Source of the DNA: Candidatus Methylopumilus turicensis
Lineage (GTDB): Bacteria > Pseudomonadota > Gammaproteobacteria > Burkholderiales > Methylophilaceae
Direction of reading: 5' to 3'
Assembly: GCF_000953015.1 (NCBI RefSeq)
Contig: NZ_LN794158.1
Location: forward strand, 1,364,001 to 1,428,000
DNA: 64,000 bases
Shown here piece after piece: positions 19,704 through 29,603 of this stretch; the first letter of the stretch is position 1; each line of letters starts with the position of its first letter. Under the pieces are notes generated by a model that saw only the letters and a list, made by a program, of their open reading frames with translations, made no database searches and had not been told where the DNA came from. The translations under genes were made by a program, and so were the position numbers.

Positions 19704-20939
19704 ATGGCACTCATTGTTCAAAAATACGGTGGCACCTCAGTTGGTAGCCCAGATCGCATTAAAAACTTAGCGCGTCGCGTGGCTCGATTCAAAGCACTTG
19801 GTCATCAAATTGTCGTGGTGGTTTCAGCCATGTCAGGCGAGACTAATCGCTTGATTAACTTGGCAAAAGAAATCATGCCAGAGCCAGACCCACGCGAATT
19901 AGACGTCATGGTGGCTACTGGCGAACAAGTCACCATTGGTCTTACGTCAATGGCATTGATGGAACTTGGTCTTAAAGCAAAAAGCTATACAGGTTCACAA
20001 GTCCGCATCGTGACAGACAATGCTCACACCAAGGCACGTATTCTTAGCATTGATGAAGATCGCATTCGAACTGATTTAAATGCTGGTTACGTTGTAGTAG
20101 TGGCTGGCTTCCAAGGCGTGGATGAGAACGGCAACATCACAACGCTAGGTCGTGGCGGTTCAGATACCACTGGCGTAGCCTTAGCCGCAGCACTTAAAGC
20201 GGATGAATGCCAAATCTACACTGACGTTGACGGCGTTTACACTACCGACCCTCGCGTGGTGCCAGAAGCCCGTCGCTTAAAGTCGATTACTTTTGAAGAA
20301 ATGCTTGAGCTTGCCAGCCAAGGCTCAAAAGTATTACAAATCCGCTCAGTCGAATTTGCAGGTAAATACAAAGTAAAACTACGTGTGCTCTCAAGCTTTG
20401 AAGAGGATGGCGAAGGCACACTCATCACTTTTGAAGATCCCGAAAACAAGGACAGCAACATGGAACAACCAATCATCTCAGGCATCGCATTTAACCGAGA
20501 CGAAGCAAAAATCATGGTACTCGGTGTGCCAGACAAACCAGGCATCGCTTACCAAATCTTAGGTCCAGTAGCAGATGCAAAAATTGACGTCGATATGATT
20601 ATCCAAAACATGGGTGCAGACGGCACAACGGACTTTACATTTACTGTGCACAAAAACGATATGACAAAAGCACTTGGTATCCTTAACCAAGTACAAGCGC
20701 ACATCGGCGCACGTGAAATCCGCGGCGATGACAAAATCGCTAAAGTATCTATCGTTGGCGTTGGCATGCGTTCACACGTTGGCATCGCAAGCCAAATGTT
20801 CCGCACACTTGCTGAAGAAGGCATTAACATCCAAATGATTTCAACCAGCGAGATTAAAATCGCGGTTGTGATCGACGAGAAATACATGGAACTCGCGGTT
20901 CGTGTGCTTCATAAAGCGTTTGAGTTAGAAGAAGCTTAG
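19704..20939 (+). CDS. lysC: Aspartate kinase
   Basis: First step of the lysine, threonine and methionine branch. The kinase domain opens with VQKYGGTSVGS and includes LGRGGSDTTGVALAAAL and YTDVDGVYTTDPR. The C-terminal half has two ACT domains (from about residue 265) for feedback control. It has 411 residues, the alpha form of Pseudomonas and Betaproteobacteria. It starts 18 bases behind alaS. Confidence 0.97.
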   Translation: MALIVQKYGGTSVGSPDRIKNLARRVARFKALGHQIVVVVSAMSGETNRLINLAKEIMPEPDPRELDVMVATGEQVTIGLTSMALMELGLKAKSYTGSQVRIVTDNAHTKARILSIDEDRIRTDLNAGYVVVVAGFQGVDENGNITTLGRGGSDTTGVALAAALKADECQIYTDVDGVYTTDPRVVPEARRLKSITFEEMLELASQGSKVLQIRSVEFAGKYKVKLRVLSSFEEDGEGTLITFEDPENKDSNMEQPIISGIAFNRDEAKIMVLGVPDKPGIAYQILGPVADAKIDVDMIIQNMGADGTTDFTFTVHKNDMTKALGILNQVQAHIGAREIRGDDKIAKVSIVGVGMRSHVGIASQMFRTLAEEGINIQMISTSEIKIAVVIDEKYMELAVRVLHKAFELEEA

Positions 20940-20996
20940 ATTGATTTTTAAGGCGTAATCGAGTATTGTTACGCCCTCGCAACACAGCAACAAAAC

Positions 20997-21090
20997 GGAG
21001 AGCTGGCCGAGTGGTCGAAGGCACTTCCCTGCTAAGGAAGCATACGGGCTTAAATCTGTATCGAGGGTTCGAATCCCTCGCTCTCCGCCA
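20997..21090 (+). tRNA. tRNA-Ser (GCT)
   Basis: A complete cloverleaf with a long variable arm, as in serine tRNAs. The acceptor GGAGAGC pairs with GCTCTCC, the T loop is TTCGAAT, and CCA is encoded at the end. The anticodon GCT is at 21,031-21,033. Confidence 0.96.
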
Positions 21091-21167
21091 AACAATGGCT
21101 GTTTTATCATTAAATTAAGTTTTTCTACTGGAATTAAACTTAACTTCACGTATAATTCAGGCCTTGC

Positions 21168-21244
21168 GCGCCCGTAGCTCAGCTGGATAGAGTACTTGGC
21201 TACGAACCAAGGGGTCAGGAGTTCGAATCTCTTCGGGCGCACCA
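21168..21244 (+). tRNA. tRNA-Arg (ACG)
   Basis: The acceptor GCGCCCG pairs with CGGGCGC, and CCA is encoded at 21,242-21,244. The anticodon ACG is at 21,202-21,204; the first A is normally edited to inosine by TadA. A terminator follows 7 bases later. Confidence 0.96.
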
Positions 21245-21251
21245 TACAATT

Positions 21252-21287
21252 AAAAGGCTTACAGTTTTATGCTGTAGGCCTTTTTTG
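21252..21287 (+). terminator. Terminator behind tRNA-Arg
   Basis: AAAAGGC-TACAG and CTGTA-GGCCTTTT arms around TTTTATG, ending in a T tract. It closes the tRNA transcript before the response regulator gene. Confidence 0.8.
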
Positions 21288-21363
21288 TTTCAATCTTATA
21301 CTTTTAGCCTCTACCTTTTCTGAGTAAAATCGTTATTAAAATAGCATCTAGCAAAGGTCATTC

Positions 21364-22035
21364 GTGAAAATTTTATTGGTAGAAGATGATGCAGCACTTG
21401 GCCATGCGATGAGCGTTTCACTCAATCGAGCTGGCTATCATGTTAATTGGGCGCATGAGGGTCATGAAGCAGATGTTGCACTTCATGAACAGCTATTTGA
21501 CGCGGTGATTCTAGATTTGGGCCTACCTAAAATTGATGGATTTGAGGTCTTGAGAAGAATGCGCGGTCGCATGATAATGTCGCCCGTGATTATTTTGACG
21601 GCGAGAGATGATTTGGATGACCGAGTTAAAGGACTGGACTTGGGCGCAGATGACTATTTGACCAAACCGTTTAAGTTACCTGAGCTTGAAGCGCGCTTAC
21701 GGGCTCAAATAAGACGTAACAACGCCACACTTGCCTCCACCATTGAATATGGTCCTTTATTACTCAATATCACAGACAAAATGCTGATGGTAAACGGCAA
21801 TCAAATGCTGCTCTCACCACGTGAGTTTAGCGTGCTTGAAATGCTACTCTCTCGTGTTGGCCGAGTCGTTAGCAAAGAGGCGATTGTAGAAACCCTATGT
21901 AAATGGGATGAAGGTGTTGGCAATAATGCAATTGAAGTTTATATACACAGAATTCGGAAAAAATTAGAACCTATCGGTATTAATGTATTAACAATCCGTG
22001 GCTTGGGATACTTACTGCAAAAAGCGCAATCTTAA
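21364..22035 (+). CDS. OmpR/PhoB-type response regulator
   Basis: DNA-binding response regulator. The receiver domain has the acidic pair EDD (residues 7-9), the phosphoacceptor Asp51 in VILDLGLPKIDGFE, and Lys in DYLTKPF. A winged-helix domain follows from about residue 125 (LSPREFSVLEMLL, VEVYIHRIRKKL type). It has 223 residues, near QseB/PmrA in style. The histidine kinase gene starts 1 base after its stop. The signal sensed is unknown. Confidence 0.92.
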   Translation: MKILLVEDDAALGHAMSVSLNRAGYHVNWAHEGHEADVALHEQLFDAVILDLGLPKIDGFEVLRRMRGRMIMSPVIILTARDDLDDRVKGLDLGADDYLTKPFKLPELEARLRAQIRRNNATLASTIEYGPLLLNITDKMLMVNGNQMLLSPREFSVLEMLLSRVGRVVSKEAIVETLCKWDEGVGNNAIEVYIHRIRKKLEPIGINVLTIRGLGYLLQKAQS

Positions 22036-22036
22036 A

Positions 22037-23431
22037 ATGAAAAAGTATTCATCATTAAGAAAAAAACTGTTGCGCGTTTTAGTGCCGCCATTGCTGATTC
22101 TAATTTTGCTTGTCTCATCGATTTTATTTCGTTTTGCTATCGTGGAGCAACGGGATGCTTTTGATAATGCACTTTATGACTCGGCCTATTCAATTTATCA
22201 ATTACTTCAAAAGTCTGAAGATTCTATTGAAAAATTATCTCTTCCAAAGAATGAAAAGCAATTCATACTCAACGATCAATCAGACGTGATTTTTTATAAT
22301 GTTGCTGATGTTCACGGCAAAATTATAAATGGCGAAACGGATGAGGGTCTGACGCCATTATTAAACACCCAAACCGCGACACCAAGTTTCCGATATGGTG
22401 TTGTCAAAAAACTAAAAGTTCGCATTGTTTCGACCCTAGTGAATATCGAAAAAAATGGCACAACTTTGCCGGTATATATTCAAGTAGCGGAAACTTTAAA
22501 TAAGCGTGAGGCGCTGGCTAGCCACGTATTGATTGATATTATCGTTCCTCAGTTGCTGTTACTGCTTTGTACCTTAGGCATTATTTGGTTTGGGGTTGAA
22601 CGTGGCTTACAACCATTATTTGACTTACAAACTGCAGTATCTAAAAGATCCTCACTTGATCTGAGTGAGATTGACATGCCAGATGTGCCAACAGAAGTGA
22701 TGATCCTAGTTAATTCTGTCAATACATTGATGCGGAAGTTAGAGAGTGTATTGAATGCTCAGAATCGCTTTATCGCAGATGCAGCCCATCAGCTTCGAAC
22801 GCCTTTGGCTGGCGCACAAGCTCAACTAGAACTGGCATTACAGGAAACCGATCCTGAACAACACCCGATGATGCTTGCGCGCGTCAGCGCAAGCATGGAG
22901 CGTCTATCGCATACCATTAGCCAATTACTTAGTTTGGCAAGAAACCAACAAGATGCTTCTCACAGTGTGGTGCTTCACCAGGTCAATCTCAATCAAATCG
23001 CGCAAGAAGTCACCACCGACATGGTTCCCACTGCCATTAAAAAAGGTATAGACCTTGGACTAGAAGCATTTGAGTCTTCAGCCACTGTATTAGGTGATAA
23101 AAAACGTCTGAAAGAGATGCTTTATAACTTATTGGATAATGCCTTGCTCTACACGCCAGAGGGAGGAAAGGTGACTGTCAACGTTCAACGCGAGGCCGGG
23201 GAAATTGTATTAAGTGTGGAAGATAGCGGTCCAGGAATTCCAATCGAGGAGCGAGAAAAGGTGTTTGAGCGATTTCATCGCATCATTGGATCAGGTCAAG
23301 AAGGAAGTGGACTTGGTCTTGCAATTGTGATGGAAATCGTACAGCTCCATCATGCAAACATAGAAATTAGCGATGACCCTACAAAAAAAGGGCTCAACAT
23401 ACAAGTTAGTTTTACTGAAGCAAGATCATAG
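22037..23431 (+). CDS. Sensor histidine kinase, QseC-like
   Basis: Inner-membrane partner of the preceding regulator. Two membrane segments (about residues 15-37 and 168-188) flank a periplasmic sensor region. The H box is FIADAAHQLRTPLAG; N, G1 and G2 boxes are LLDNALLYTPEGG, VEDSGPGIP and GSGLGLAIV. The ATG at 22,037 gives 464 residues. A longer frame from 21,998 would lie within the regulator gene. Confidence 0.92.
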   Translation: MKKYSSLRKKLLRVLVPPLLILILLVSSILFRFAIVEQRDAFDNALYDSAYSIYQLLQKSEDSIEKLSLPKNEKQFILNDQSDVIFYNVADVHGKIINGETDEGLTPLLNTQTATPSFRYGVVKKLKVRIVSTLVNIEKNGTTLPVYIQVAETLNKREALASHVLIDIIVPQLLLLLCTLGIIWFGVERGLQPLFDLQTAVSKRSSLDLSEIDMPDVPTEVMILVNSVNTLMRKLESVLNAQNRFIADAAHQLRTPLAGAQAQLELALQETDPEQHPMMLARVSASMERLSHTISQLLSLARNQQDASHSVVLHQVNLNQIAQEVTTDMVPTAIKKGIDLGLEAFESSATVLGDKKRLKEMLYNLLDNALLYTPEGGKVTVNVQREAGEIVLSVEDSGPGIPIEEREKVFERFHRIIGSGQEGSGLGLAIVMEIVQLHHANIEISDDPTKKGLNIQVSFTEARS

Positions 23432-23447
23432 AAATCAAAGGGATGCC

Positions 23448-23654
23448 ATGCTTATAATATTTCTGGGGCTCATACTAGCATTGTTACCATTAATCCTCAC
23501 CACCGCCTACCCACATTTGGTTGTGATTAGCATTTACGCGGGAATGTTACCTTGGTTAGCAATCGGCTGGGCAGCGATTGTCATGACGGTTGTGATGCGC
23601 CGTCAAAGAATTGCAGAATGGAGAGAAAAGCGCGAACGCTCAAAGCAAAACTAG
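23448..23654 (+). CDS. Small two-helix membrane protein
   Basis: Unrecognised. 68 residues, with two hydrophobic helices (about 2-20 and 25-48) and a basic RRQRIAEWREKRERSKQN tail that should lie in the cytoplasm. It begins 16 bases behind the histidine kinase and may be a third gene of that operon. Start chosen at ATG 23,448, which opens directly with the first helix. Confidence 0.5.
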   Translation: MLIIFLGLILALLPLILTTAYPHLVVISIYAGMLPWLAIGWAAIVMTVVMRRQRIAEWREKRERSKQN

Positions 23655-23661
23655 ATCGTCA

Positions 23662-24009
23662 TTATTTTTTGTTTTCATCCCAAGCCTTATCAAGCACCAA
23701 TTGCTTTTCTTCGAGTATTTTTTGAGCCTGATTGAGGCGCCCCTCTTTGACGGGCAATGATTTTTTAAGTGCATCTAACTGCTGATTTTGTTGCGCGATT
23801 CTTTTTTCAAGCTCTTTGATGGTGCCACTTAAAGTTTCATAATCTTGATTTGCTTTGTCGTATTCCTTTTGAGCCATTCGGACTTGGTATTTCTCATCAC
23901 TTAAATCCTTAGCGATCACATTAAAGTTTGTGAAGGAAAGCAGGATTGCAAAAATCATGATGGCGCTTAAAGATTCTTTCTTGTGCTTCATTAAGTTAAT
24001 CACTTGCAT
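23662..24009 (-). CDS. Secreted coiled-coil protein
   Basis: Unrecognised. 115 residues: a signal peptide (about residues 1-33), then a long heptad-rich region (EKYQVRMAQKEYDKANQDYE onward) to the end. The start at 24,009 follows AAGGATCA. It is likely periplasmic or outer-membrane associated. Convergent with the small membrane gene, 7 bases apart, and separated from ompA by a terminator. Confidence 0.6.
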   Translation of the reverse strand: MQVINLMKHKKESLSAIMIFAILLSFTNFNVIAKDLSDEKYQVRMAQKEYDKANQDYETLSGTIKELEKRIAQQNQQLDALKKSLPVKEGRLNQAQKILEEKQLVLDKAWDENKK

Positions 24010-24092
24010 TGATCCTTTTAAATTTTATATGTATTCATCATAAATCAAAAACATGAAGGATTAATGTCATTCATGATCTTTAACCTCATAAT

Positions 24093-24124
24093 AAAAAAGG
24101 GCTACGTTTACACGCAACCCTTTT
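24093..24124. terminator. Terminator between ompA-type gene and coiled-coil gene
   Basis: AAAAAAGGG and CCCTTTT arms around a short loop. On the minus strand it follows the OmpA-type gene. A very similar hairpin stands at 42,558-42,590. Confidence 0.6.
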
Positions 24125-24148
24125 CATCAATGCGATTAAGTTAAAGCC

Positions 24149-25207
24149 TTAGTTCGCGGTGCAACCATCTTCTTGCTTATGTGTTGCATCAACCACTACA
24201 CGGCGGTTAGGCGCCAAGCACTCAATGATCTTCTTGTTACCTTTAACACCAGCACAGTCAACAACCGGCTCTGACTCACCTTTACCAACCGACTTAATAC
24301 GAACGTCTTTAATGCCATGTGAAGCCAAATATTTCTTCACAGCGTCAGCACGTCGCTCTGATAGTTTTTGGTTGTAAGCATCGGAACCAATCTTATCGGT
24401 ATGTCCAGTGACTAGGATAAACTCAATATCATCGTGCTCTTTAATCTTAGCAGCAACACCATCTAACACCTGGTTGTTTTTGCCTTTGATCGTGACTTTA
24501 TCAAAATCAAATAGGGCTTCCGATTGAATAGTAATCGTTTCAATGACAGGCTTACAAACTGGCTTTGTCACAACGACAGGTTCAGCTGCAGGGGCCTCTA
24601 AGACGGGTTGTGGCGCAACTTGTTGCACGACAGGTTCTGCAACCACTGGTGCAGGCACTCCAAAGCGGAAGATAGCGCCGACATTTAATACTGTATTTGC
24701 TACTGTTTTGCTATCGGCACCTACCTCAGCTTGGCTCCAGACTGAACGTAAATCCGCTTGCAAGCCAATGTTCTCAGTCAAGGCGTATTGCACACCAGCC
24801 CCAACGTTACCCATCAATGAGTCTTTTGACCCACCAGACACGGCATAATCCAATTTATTGTGTGCATAACCAACACCCACTAATAAGAAAGGACGTAATT
24901 TTTCACGGCTGAACATATACAGCGCATCAACGCCTAGCAAAGTTTGCTTATATTTTCCGTTTGCATTGCCATCAACGCTGGCATAAGAACCACCAAATTG
25001 GACATCCCAGTTTTGGCTAATTTCTTTACCTGCACGCAGAAAACCACCCATACCATCGTCTGCTTTCAAGTCACTGTCAGTCCAGTTGTAGCTAACACCA
25101 GGAAGCGCATACCAAGCGCCTTTATAGGCGGCTTCATCTGCTGACGCAGCCAAAGAGGCAAAGCTCAATGCCGTCAAAATCGCCAAACTCATTAAATTCT
25201 TTTTCAT
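24149..25207 (-). CDS. OmpA family outer membrane protein
   Basis: An N-terminal beta-barrel (about residues 24-185) follows a signal peptide that ends ASLAASA. Next comes a proline/valine linker with two PVVxxP-type repeats, then a C-terminal peptidoglycan-binding OmpA domain with LVTGHTDKIGSDAYNQKLSERRADAVKKYL split by the usual TDxxGs/NxxLSxRRA signature. The last part has two cysteines (VDCAGVKG, IIECLAPNRRV), the conserved C-terminal pair. It has 352 residues. Start with a good upstream AG-rich site. Confidence 0.9.
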   Translation of the reverse strand: MKKNLMSLAILTALSFASLAASADEAAYKGAWYALPGVSYNWTDSDLKADDGMGGFLRAGKEISQNWDVQFGGSYASVDGNANGKYKQTLLGVDALYMFSREKLRPFLLVGVGYAHNKLDYAVSGGSKDSLMGNVGAGVQYALTENIGLQADLRSVWSQAEVGADSKTVANTVLNVGAIFRFGVPAPVVAEPVVQQVAPQPVLEAPAAEPVVVTKPVCKPVIETITIQSEALFDFDKVTIKGKNNQVLDGVAAKIKEHDDIEFILVTGHTDKIGSDAYNQKLSERRADAVKKYLASHGIKDVRIKSVGKGESEPVVDCAGVKGNKKIIECLAPNRRVVVDATHKQEDGCTAN

Positions 25208-25309
25208 ATCAACTCCCTAAAAAAATACACACACAAAATAAAACGTTTATTAAATTTTATATAATTATACTTTATGGACAAACTGTTAGTAGCAAATTAC
25301 TAAATAATA

Positions 25310-26617
25310 TTAATTTTTTGATGCAATAGGAATCTGGTCCCAATGCGTGGTGTAGTTGGGACTTTTATTCCCCTGTTTCATTTTCCAGGGCCTTGCAAAA
25401 CCCTCACTGGCGAGCTTGATACTTTCTCTGCCCATTTTGGCATTGATGCAATCCATTGTGCTCATGAGCTTGGTAGATCGACTCGATGATTGTCCTGATG
25501 CAAACAAATCAAATTGTGCTGAGGCACGCGGGATAAGCTCCCCCAAACATACCCCAGCTTTAGCATAGTTGAAATTTGGCTGATAAAGACGCTTAAGCGC
25601 CCATAGCGCAATCTTCACCAATTGCCGAGTGTCGTCGGTAGGCGTTGGCAAAGGAATTGTTATGCCATTGCCATACTGTGGCTCATCCAACTTAAACGGA
25701 CTGGTTCTAATATAAACTTGAACAACGTTAGCTAACGATTGTTGACTACGTAGTTTTTCAGCCGCTCTACTCATGTACAAAGTAATGGACTCCGCCAAAC
25801 TGTTGAAGTCCCGCACAGGATGGCCAAAGCTGCGTGAGCTAAGGATTTGTTTTCTTGGCGGTACGATTTCTTCCAACGCCATACAGGCAGTGCCATTTAA
25901 TTCACGCACCGTTTTTTCCATGACCACACTAAACTGTTGTCTCAAATACTCTGAATCTGCTTGCTTCAAATCCAATACGGTATGAATGCCTAGCGCCTTA
26001 AGTTTGATGGCTAACTTTCGCCCGACTCCCCATACTTCACCCACATCGAGCAGACTAAACACGTCCTTTAATGCTCCCTCGCTTAGCTGGTTCAAATCAC
26101 AAACTCCATTAAACTGCGCTTGCTTCTTAGCAATATGATTAGCTAGTTTAGCGAGTGTTTTAGTTGATCCAACCCCAACGCAAACAGGCAAACCTGTCCA
26201 TTTCAAAATGCGCGCGCGCATTTGCTGGCCGTATTCCACTAAGTTTTTTTTCTCAAACCCTGTGAGATCCAAAAAACATTCATCAATTGAATAGACTTCT
26301 TGATTCGGACTAAAGTCACTGAGGATGGTCATGACACGGTTACTCATGTCTGCATACAAAGCATAATTACTCGACAATCCGGTTATCTGATGTTTTTTGA
26401 CGAGATCTTGGCATTTGAACCAAGGCGCTCCCATCTTAATGCCTAGCGCTTTCGCTTCATTACTTCGAGAGATGACACAGCCATCGTTATTAGATAGCAC
26501 AACCACCGGCCGTGATTTCAGAGTTGGGTTAAATGAGCGCTCACAACTGACATAAAAATTATTGACATCAATCAGTGCAATAGTGCGCTGAGCATTTAAA
26601 AAATGGTGATTTTCCAT
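25310..26617 (-). CDS. umuC: Translesion DNA polymerase V catalytic subunit
   Basis: Y-family error-prone polymerase. The catalytic palm has [14 protein letters not shown] and the [11 protein letters not shown] acidic residues (about residue 114). The thumb has [19 protein letters not shown], and the C-terminal UmuC-specific region ends near [18 protein letters not shown]. It has 435 residues, full length. Its ATG follows the preceding stop directly (TAAATG). umuD is the first gene of the same minus-strand run, three genes upstream. A decayed second 3' copy is at 43,824-44,118. Confidence 0.95.
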   Translation of the reverse strand: MENHHFLNAQRTIALIDVNNFYVSCERSFNPTLKSRPVVVLSNNDGCVISRSNEAKALGIKMGAPWFKCQDLVKKHQITGLSSNYALYADMSNRVMTILSDFSPNQEVYSIDECFLDLTGFEKKNLVEYGQQMRARILKWTGLPVCVGVGSTKTLAKLANHIAKKQAQFNGVCDLNQLSEGALKDVFSLLDVGEVWGVGRKLAIKLKALGIHTVLDLKQADSEYLRQQFSVVMEKTVRELNGTACMALEEIVPPRKQILSSRSFGHPVRDFNSLAESITLYMSRAAEKLRSQQSLANVVQVYIRTSPFKLDEPQYGNGITIPLPTPTDDTRQLVKIALWALKRLYQPNFNYAKAGVCLGELIPRASAQFDLFASGQSSSRSTKLMSTMDCINAKMGRESIKLASEGFARPWKMKQGNKSPNYTTHWDQIPIASKN

Positions 26618-27049
26618 TTAAATCGGGGCGTCTTTTTTTGAGCGCCCTGGGTATCTTTTTTTCGACAGCCTAAGCAAGCAAGGGCCAATGGCTTTAGAGA
26701 TTGGGTGTCGATACTTTGCAAAGATGACATAAAATTTTGCGTACAAGAATCTAAACCAAACAAAGGAGAAAAGATAATTCACGAACTTAAGATCTGTTCT
26801 TTTATAAGCCTCTTGAAAAACGCTAGGGCCGCGCATTAATCTATTCCCAATTCGTCCATGTATCGTTTTCATGGCCAACTCACAATTAACATCGCTGGAT
26901 GCTTCAAGCGTATGTAAGTTCACAAAACATAATAAGCCGCGATGATTGTGATGCTCGAGAAAATGAATTTCAGCAAGACACAATGGACAGTGACCATCAT
27001 AGTAAATGGTCAGTTTTTCGGTGATGGTTTTTAGAGATGCTAAATACAT
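26618..27049 (-). CDS. DCC family thiol-disulfide oxidoreductase (DUF393)
   Basis: Small protein with the DxxCxxC-type signature DGHCPLC near residue 18, then the FLEHHNHRGLLCFVNL region and a membrane-associated C-terminal helix region (YLFSFVWFRFLYAKFYVIF). The ATG at 27,049 follows AAGGGATC; the longer frame would use TTG. It has 143 residues. Role unknown. Such genes are often seen beside photolyase and light-stress genes. Stop and umuC start touch, so it is coupled to umuC. Confidence 0.75.
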   Translation of the reverse strand: MYLASLKTITEKLTIYYDGHCPLCLAEIHFLEHHNHRGLLCFVNLHTLEASSDVNCELAMKTIHGRIGNRLMRGPSVFQEAYKRTDLKFVNYLFSFVWFRFLYAKFYVIFAKYRHPISKAIGPCLLRLSKKRYPGRSKKDAPI

Positions 27050-27128
27050 ATCAAGATCCCTTTGATCATGTTGAGTAAAGTGCTCCAATATCCCAGCAAT
27101 CTTGATCGGCTAAGCAACTGGCACTGCC

Positions 27129-28517
27129 TCAAATATTGATAATCTCTAAATTACTTTTAGAGATGTGCTTAGCAAGCAGGTGATAGGTGTCTAAATCAAA
27201 TGCCAAGGTTTGTTTTGCGTCGCCGAGTGCATACAGTTCATCCTCACTTTTTAACGTGTCGATATGTCGCCATTGATCAAACACATGCAGTTCTGTTTTT
27301 TGACTCTCACGGCTGTATTCTTTGACAGCAATTCGCCCTTCAAAAGGCCATGATTTAAATTTGATCGATAATAGTGCTTGTTTTACTCTCAGGTAGTGAA
27401 TGGCAACATCTTCTTTACCCAAACAAACCCCTTTGCAACGTTTAATTTGTGCACCAAAACATCCGCCCTTCCCTGACTCTAAGCCCAAGGTTTTCAGACA
27501 TAAATGATGGGCGTCGGCAATACTTCTAATAGCTTCGGTGGCGTGTCGCTTTGATCTAAATGTGCCGAATAACTGTGCCATATTTTCAGGAATAATGTGA
27601 TCTTCTCTCACAAGAGTCAGCAAGGGAGACTCGTCTGGGTTGGTCGATAAAAACCAAGAGCATAGTTGCCGCTCACGTCTGAGTTGACGGTTATGAATAG
27701 GTTGCCGCTCTTTCACCAATCTAGATTCGAGCAGAAGTGCGCCAAACTCTCCTGCTGTTTCTACCCATTCAATATATTTAATTTCTTGGCTGATTCGCAT
27801 TTCTTTGGTGGAACTGTGATCGCTACTAAAATGCGACATCACTCGCGCTCTGAGATTAATGCTCTTGCCGATATAGAGTGGCAAACTATTTTCACCAAAG
27901 AACAAATAAACACCAGGGCCTTCAGGAATATCATCCATGACATGCTCATCCAAGCCTGAAGGCAAACTTGTGTGTTTGAAAAGCCCAGCAACGGCGGTCT
28001 CCAAGGCGTCTAAGCCCAACTCATCTTTGGCAAGGGCGATGAACTGCGCCATTACTTCCACATCGCCCATCGCTCGATGCCGCTGTGTACAGACAAGCTG
28101 GTGCCGATCAATGATTGCACTCAAGCCATGGCTTTTATACTGCGGATAAAGTTTTCGTGAAAGCTTGACGGTGCAAAGTACTTTTTGCTTTAAGGTAATG
28201 CCAATGCGCTTGAATTCTGTCTTTAAAAAGCCATGGTCGAACCTGACGTTGTGCGCGCACATCACGGCACCCTCTAAGTAATCCAACAACTCTCCCGCGA
28301 CTTTTTCAAAAGTTGGGGCATCTTCAACCATTTCGTTAGTAATCCCCGTTAATCCTTGAATGAAGTCTGGAATGTTCATCTGAGGATTCACGAGTGTTTG
28401 CCAACGATCAACTTCAATCCCATCCTGAAAGCGAATTAATGCGATTTCAGTAATGCGATCTCTCAGTGGCGTGGCGCCTGTGGTTTCAAGGTCAAGTAAT
28501 ACGTAGTTAGCTAACAT
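27129..28517 (-). CDS. DEDDh exonuclease fused to GIY-YIG (Cho/UvrC-like) nuclease
   Basis: Two-domain DNA repair nuclease of 462 residues. The N-terminal half is a DnaQ-like 3'-5' exonuclease with LDLETTGATPLRDRITEIAL and HNVRFDHGFL. The C-terminal half (from about residue 200) is a GIY-YIG domain: GPGVYLFFGENSLPLYIGKSINLRARVMSHF split across the motif, with Glu in LLLESRLVKERQP. This fits the SOS-induced Cho-like incision family. Its ATG abuts the stop of the oxidoreductase gene (TAAATG), so it is in the umuD-umuC operon. Confidence 0.87.
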   Translation of the reverse strand: MLANYVLLDLETTGATPLRDRITEIALIRFQDGIEVDRWQTLVNPQMNIPDFIQGLTGITNEMVEDAPTFEKVAGELLDYLEGAVMCAHNVRFDHGFLKTEFKRIGITLKQKVLCTVKLSRKLYPQYKSHGLSAIIDRHQLVCTQRHRAMGDVEVMAQFIALAKDELGLDALETAVAGLFKHTSLPSGLDEHVMDDIPEGPGVYLFFGENSLPLYIGKSINLRARVMSHFSSDHSSTKEMRISQEIKYIEWVETAGEFGALLLESRLVKERQPIHNRQLRRERQLCSWFLSTNPDESPLLTLVREDHIIPENMAQLFGTFRSKRHATEAIRSIADAHHLCLKTLGLESGKGGCFGAQIKRCKGVCLGKEDVAIHYLRVKQALLSIKFKSWPFEGRIAVKEYSRESQKTELHVFDQWRHIDTLKSEDELYALGDAKQTLAFDLDTYHLLAKHISKSNLEIINI

Positions 28518-29513
28518 TTAACGTATGACGTCCTTTAATTTATTTGCTAGCTGCCATGAGGCCATAAAAGCACTTTCAATTTTTCCGCTTAGACACCAGT
28601 CACCACAACAGGCGACTTGAGATGCATAATCAATCATTTCCATTGGCGTGTCTTTTCTAGGGGCATTCGCATATTTCCAGCGCTTAAGCTTAAGGTATGA
28701 AGCATCCTCTAACTTTTGCCCAATAATCGCTTCTAACGCCAAAAGCATTGCCGCCACAATGTCAGACTCTTGCTGATCAAAATTATCTCCAGCCCAATCA
28801 TTTCTGCTCAATGCAACCATCGTAAAAGGCTGACCTCTGTTGGGTTTTGAGCTATTGATTGAGATCCAACTCAATATTGATTTCGATACAAAAGCCGCAT
28901 CCCAATCTAATAACTTGGGCGTCTCATACCCTAGCATTAAGGCAAAGCATGGTCGCATGACTACATCATCCAGCTGAGCCTTAAGACCTAAATTTTCAGG
29001 CAGTATCGCTTTTGCTTGCGCGGCAGGGATGGTCACTAGCACCCAATCAAAGCCTTCATACTTAGCCTGGGCAGTTTCTACAATCCAATGTGTGTTCGAT
29101 TTTTTAATGCTAACGATTAATTGATTTAAACGTACATCGAGATTTTTCGCTAAGTGCTGCCCGATAGCATTCATGGCCGGCGTACCAACATAATGCGGAA
29201 ATTCATCATCCCATTCACGCTGACTATCAATCTCAGTGCCTGCAACTTCAACAAATCTTGCATCCCATCGCGCAAGCACCTGCTCTGCTTCCAAGGTCTT
29301 GGCAAACGATTGAAACACTTTGCTTTTTGCAGTAAAAAACTGGGCGCCATGATCAAAAGAAAAGCCATTCGCATGGTGCGTTGCTGCTCGCCCGCCAAGC
29401 TTATCTGACTTTTCAAACACCACAATTTCAGCAACATCCGCCAAAAGCTTGGCGAGATTAAGTCCTGCAATGCCTGCGCCAATAATGGCTATTTTTGGTT
29501 TTTGTTTGCTCAT
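28518..29513 (-). CDS. FAD-dependent oxidoreductase, renalase/amine-oxidase-like
   Basis: 331 residues with an N-terminal dinucleotide fold IAIIGAGIAGLNLAKLL and the KLGGRAATHH FAD motif, then GAQFFTAKS, which is typical of bacterial renalase-like proteins. The substrate is unknown. It is the second gene after umuD (90 bases) and ends directly at the start of the nuclease gene. Its presence in an SOS operon is unusual; a link to light or flavin photochemistry is inference. Confidence 0.8.
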   Translation of the reverse strand: MSKQKPKIAIIGAGIAGLNLAKLLADVAEIVVFEKSDKLGGRAATHHANGFSFDHGAQFFTAKSKVFQSFAKTLEAEQVLARWDARFVEVAGTEIDSQREWDDEFPHYVGTPAMNAIGQHLAKNLDVRLNQLIVSIKKSNTHWIVETAQAKYEGFDWVLVTIPAAQAKAILPENLGLKAQLDDVVMRPCFALMLGYETPKLLDWDAAFVSKSILSWISINSSKPNRGQPFTMVALSRNDWAGDNFDQQESDIVAAMLLALEAIIGQKLEDASYLKLKRWKYANAPRKDTPMEMIDYASQVACCGDWCLSGKIESAFMASWQLANKLKDVIR

Positions 29514-29603
29514 CCATGCTCAATCATGACTCTTTGAATGAAGTCTTTGATAGTCATCATCACAATTAGTGCGAAAAATTTAATCAATTTTTAATCGCTA
29601 AGC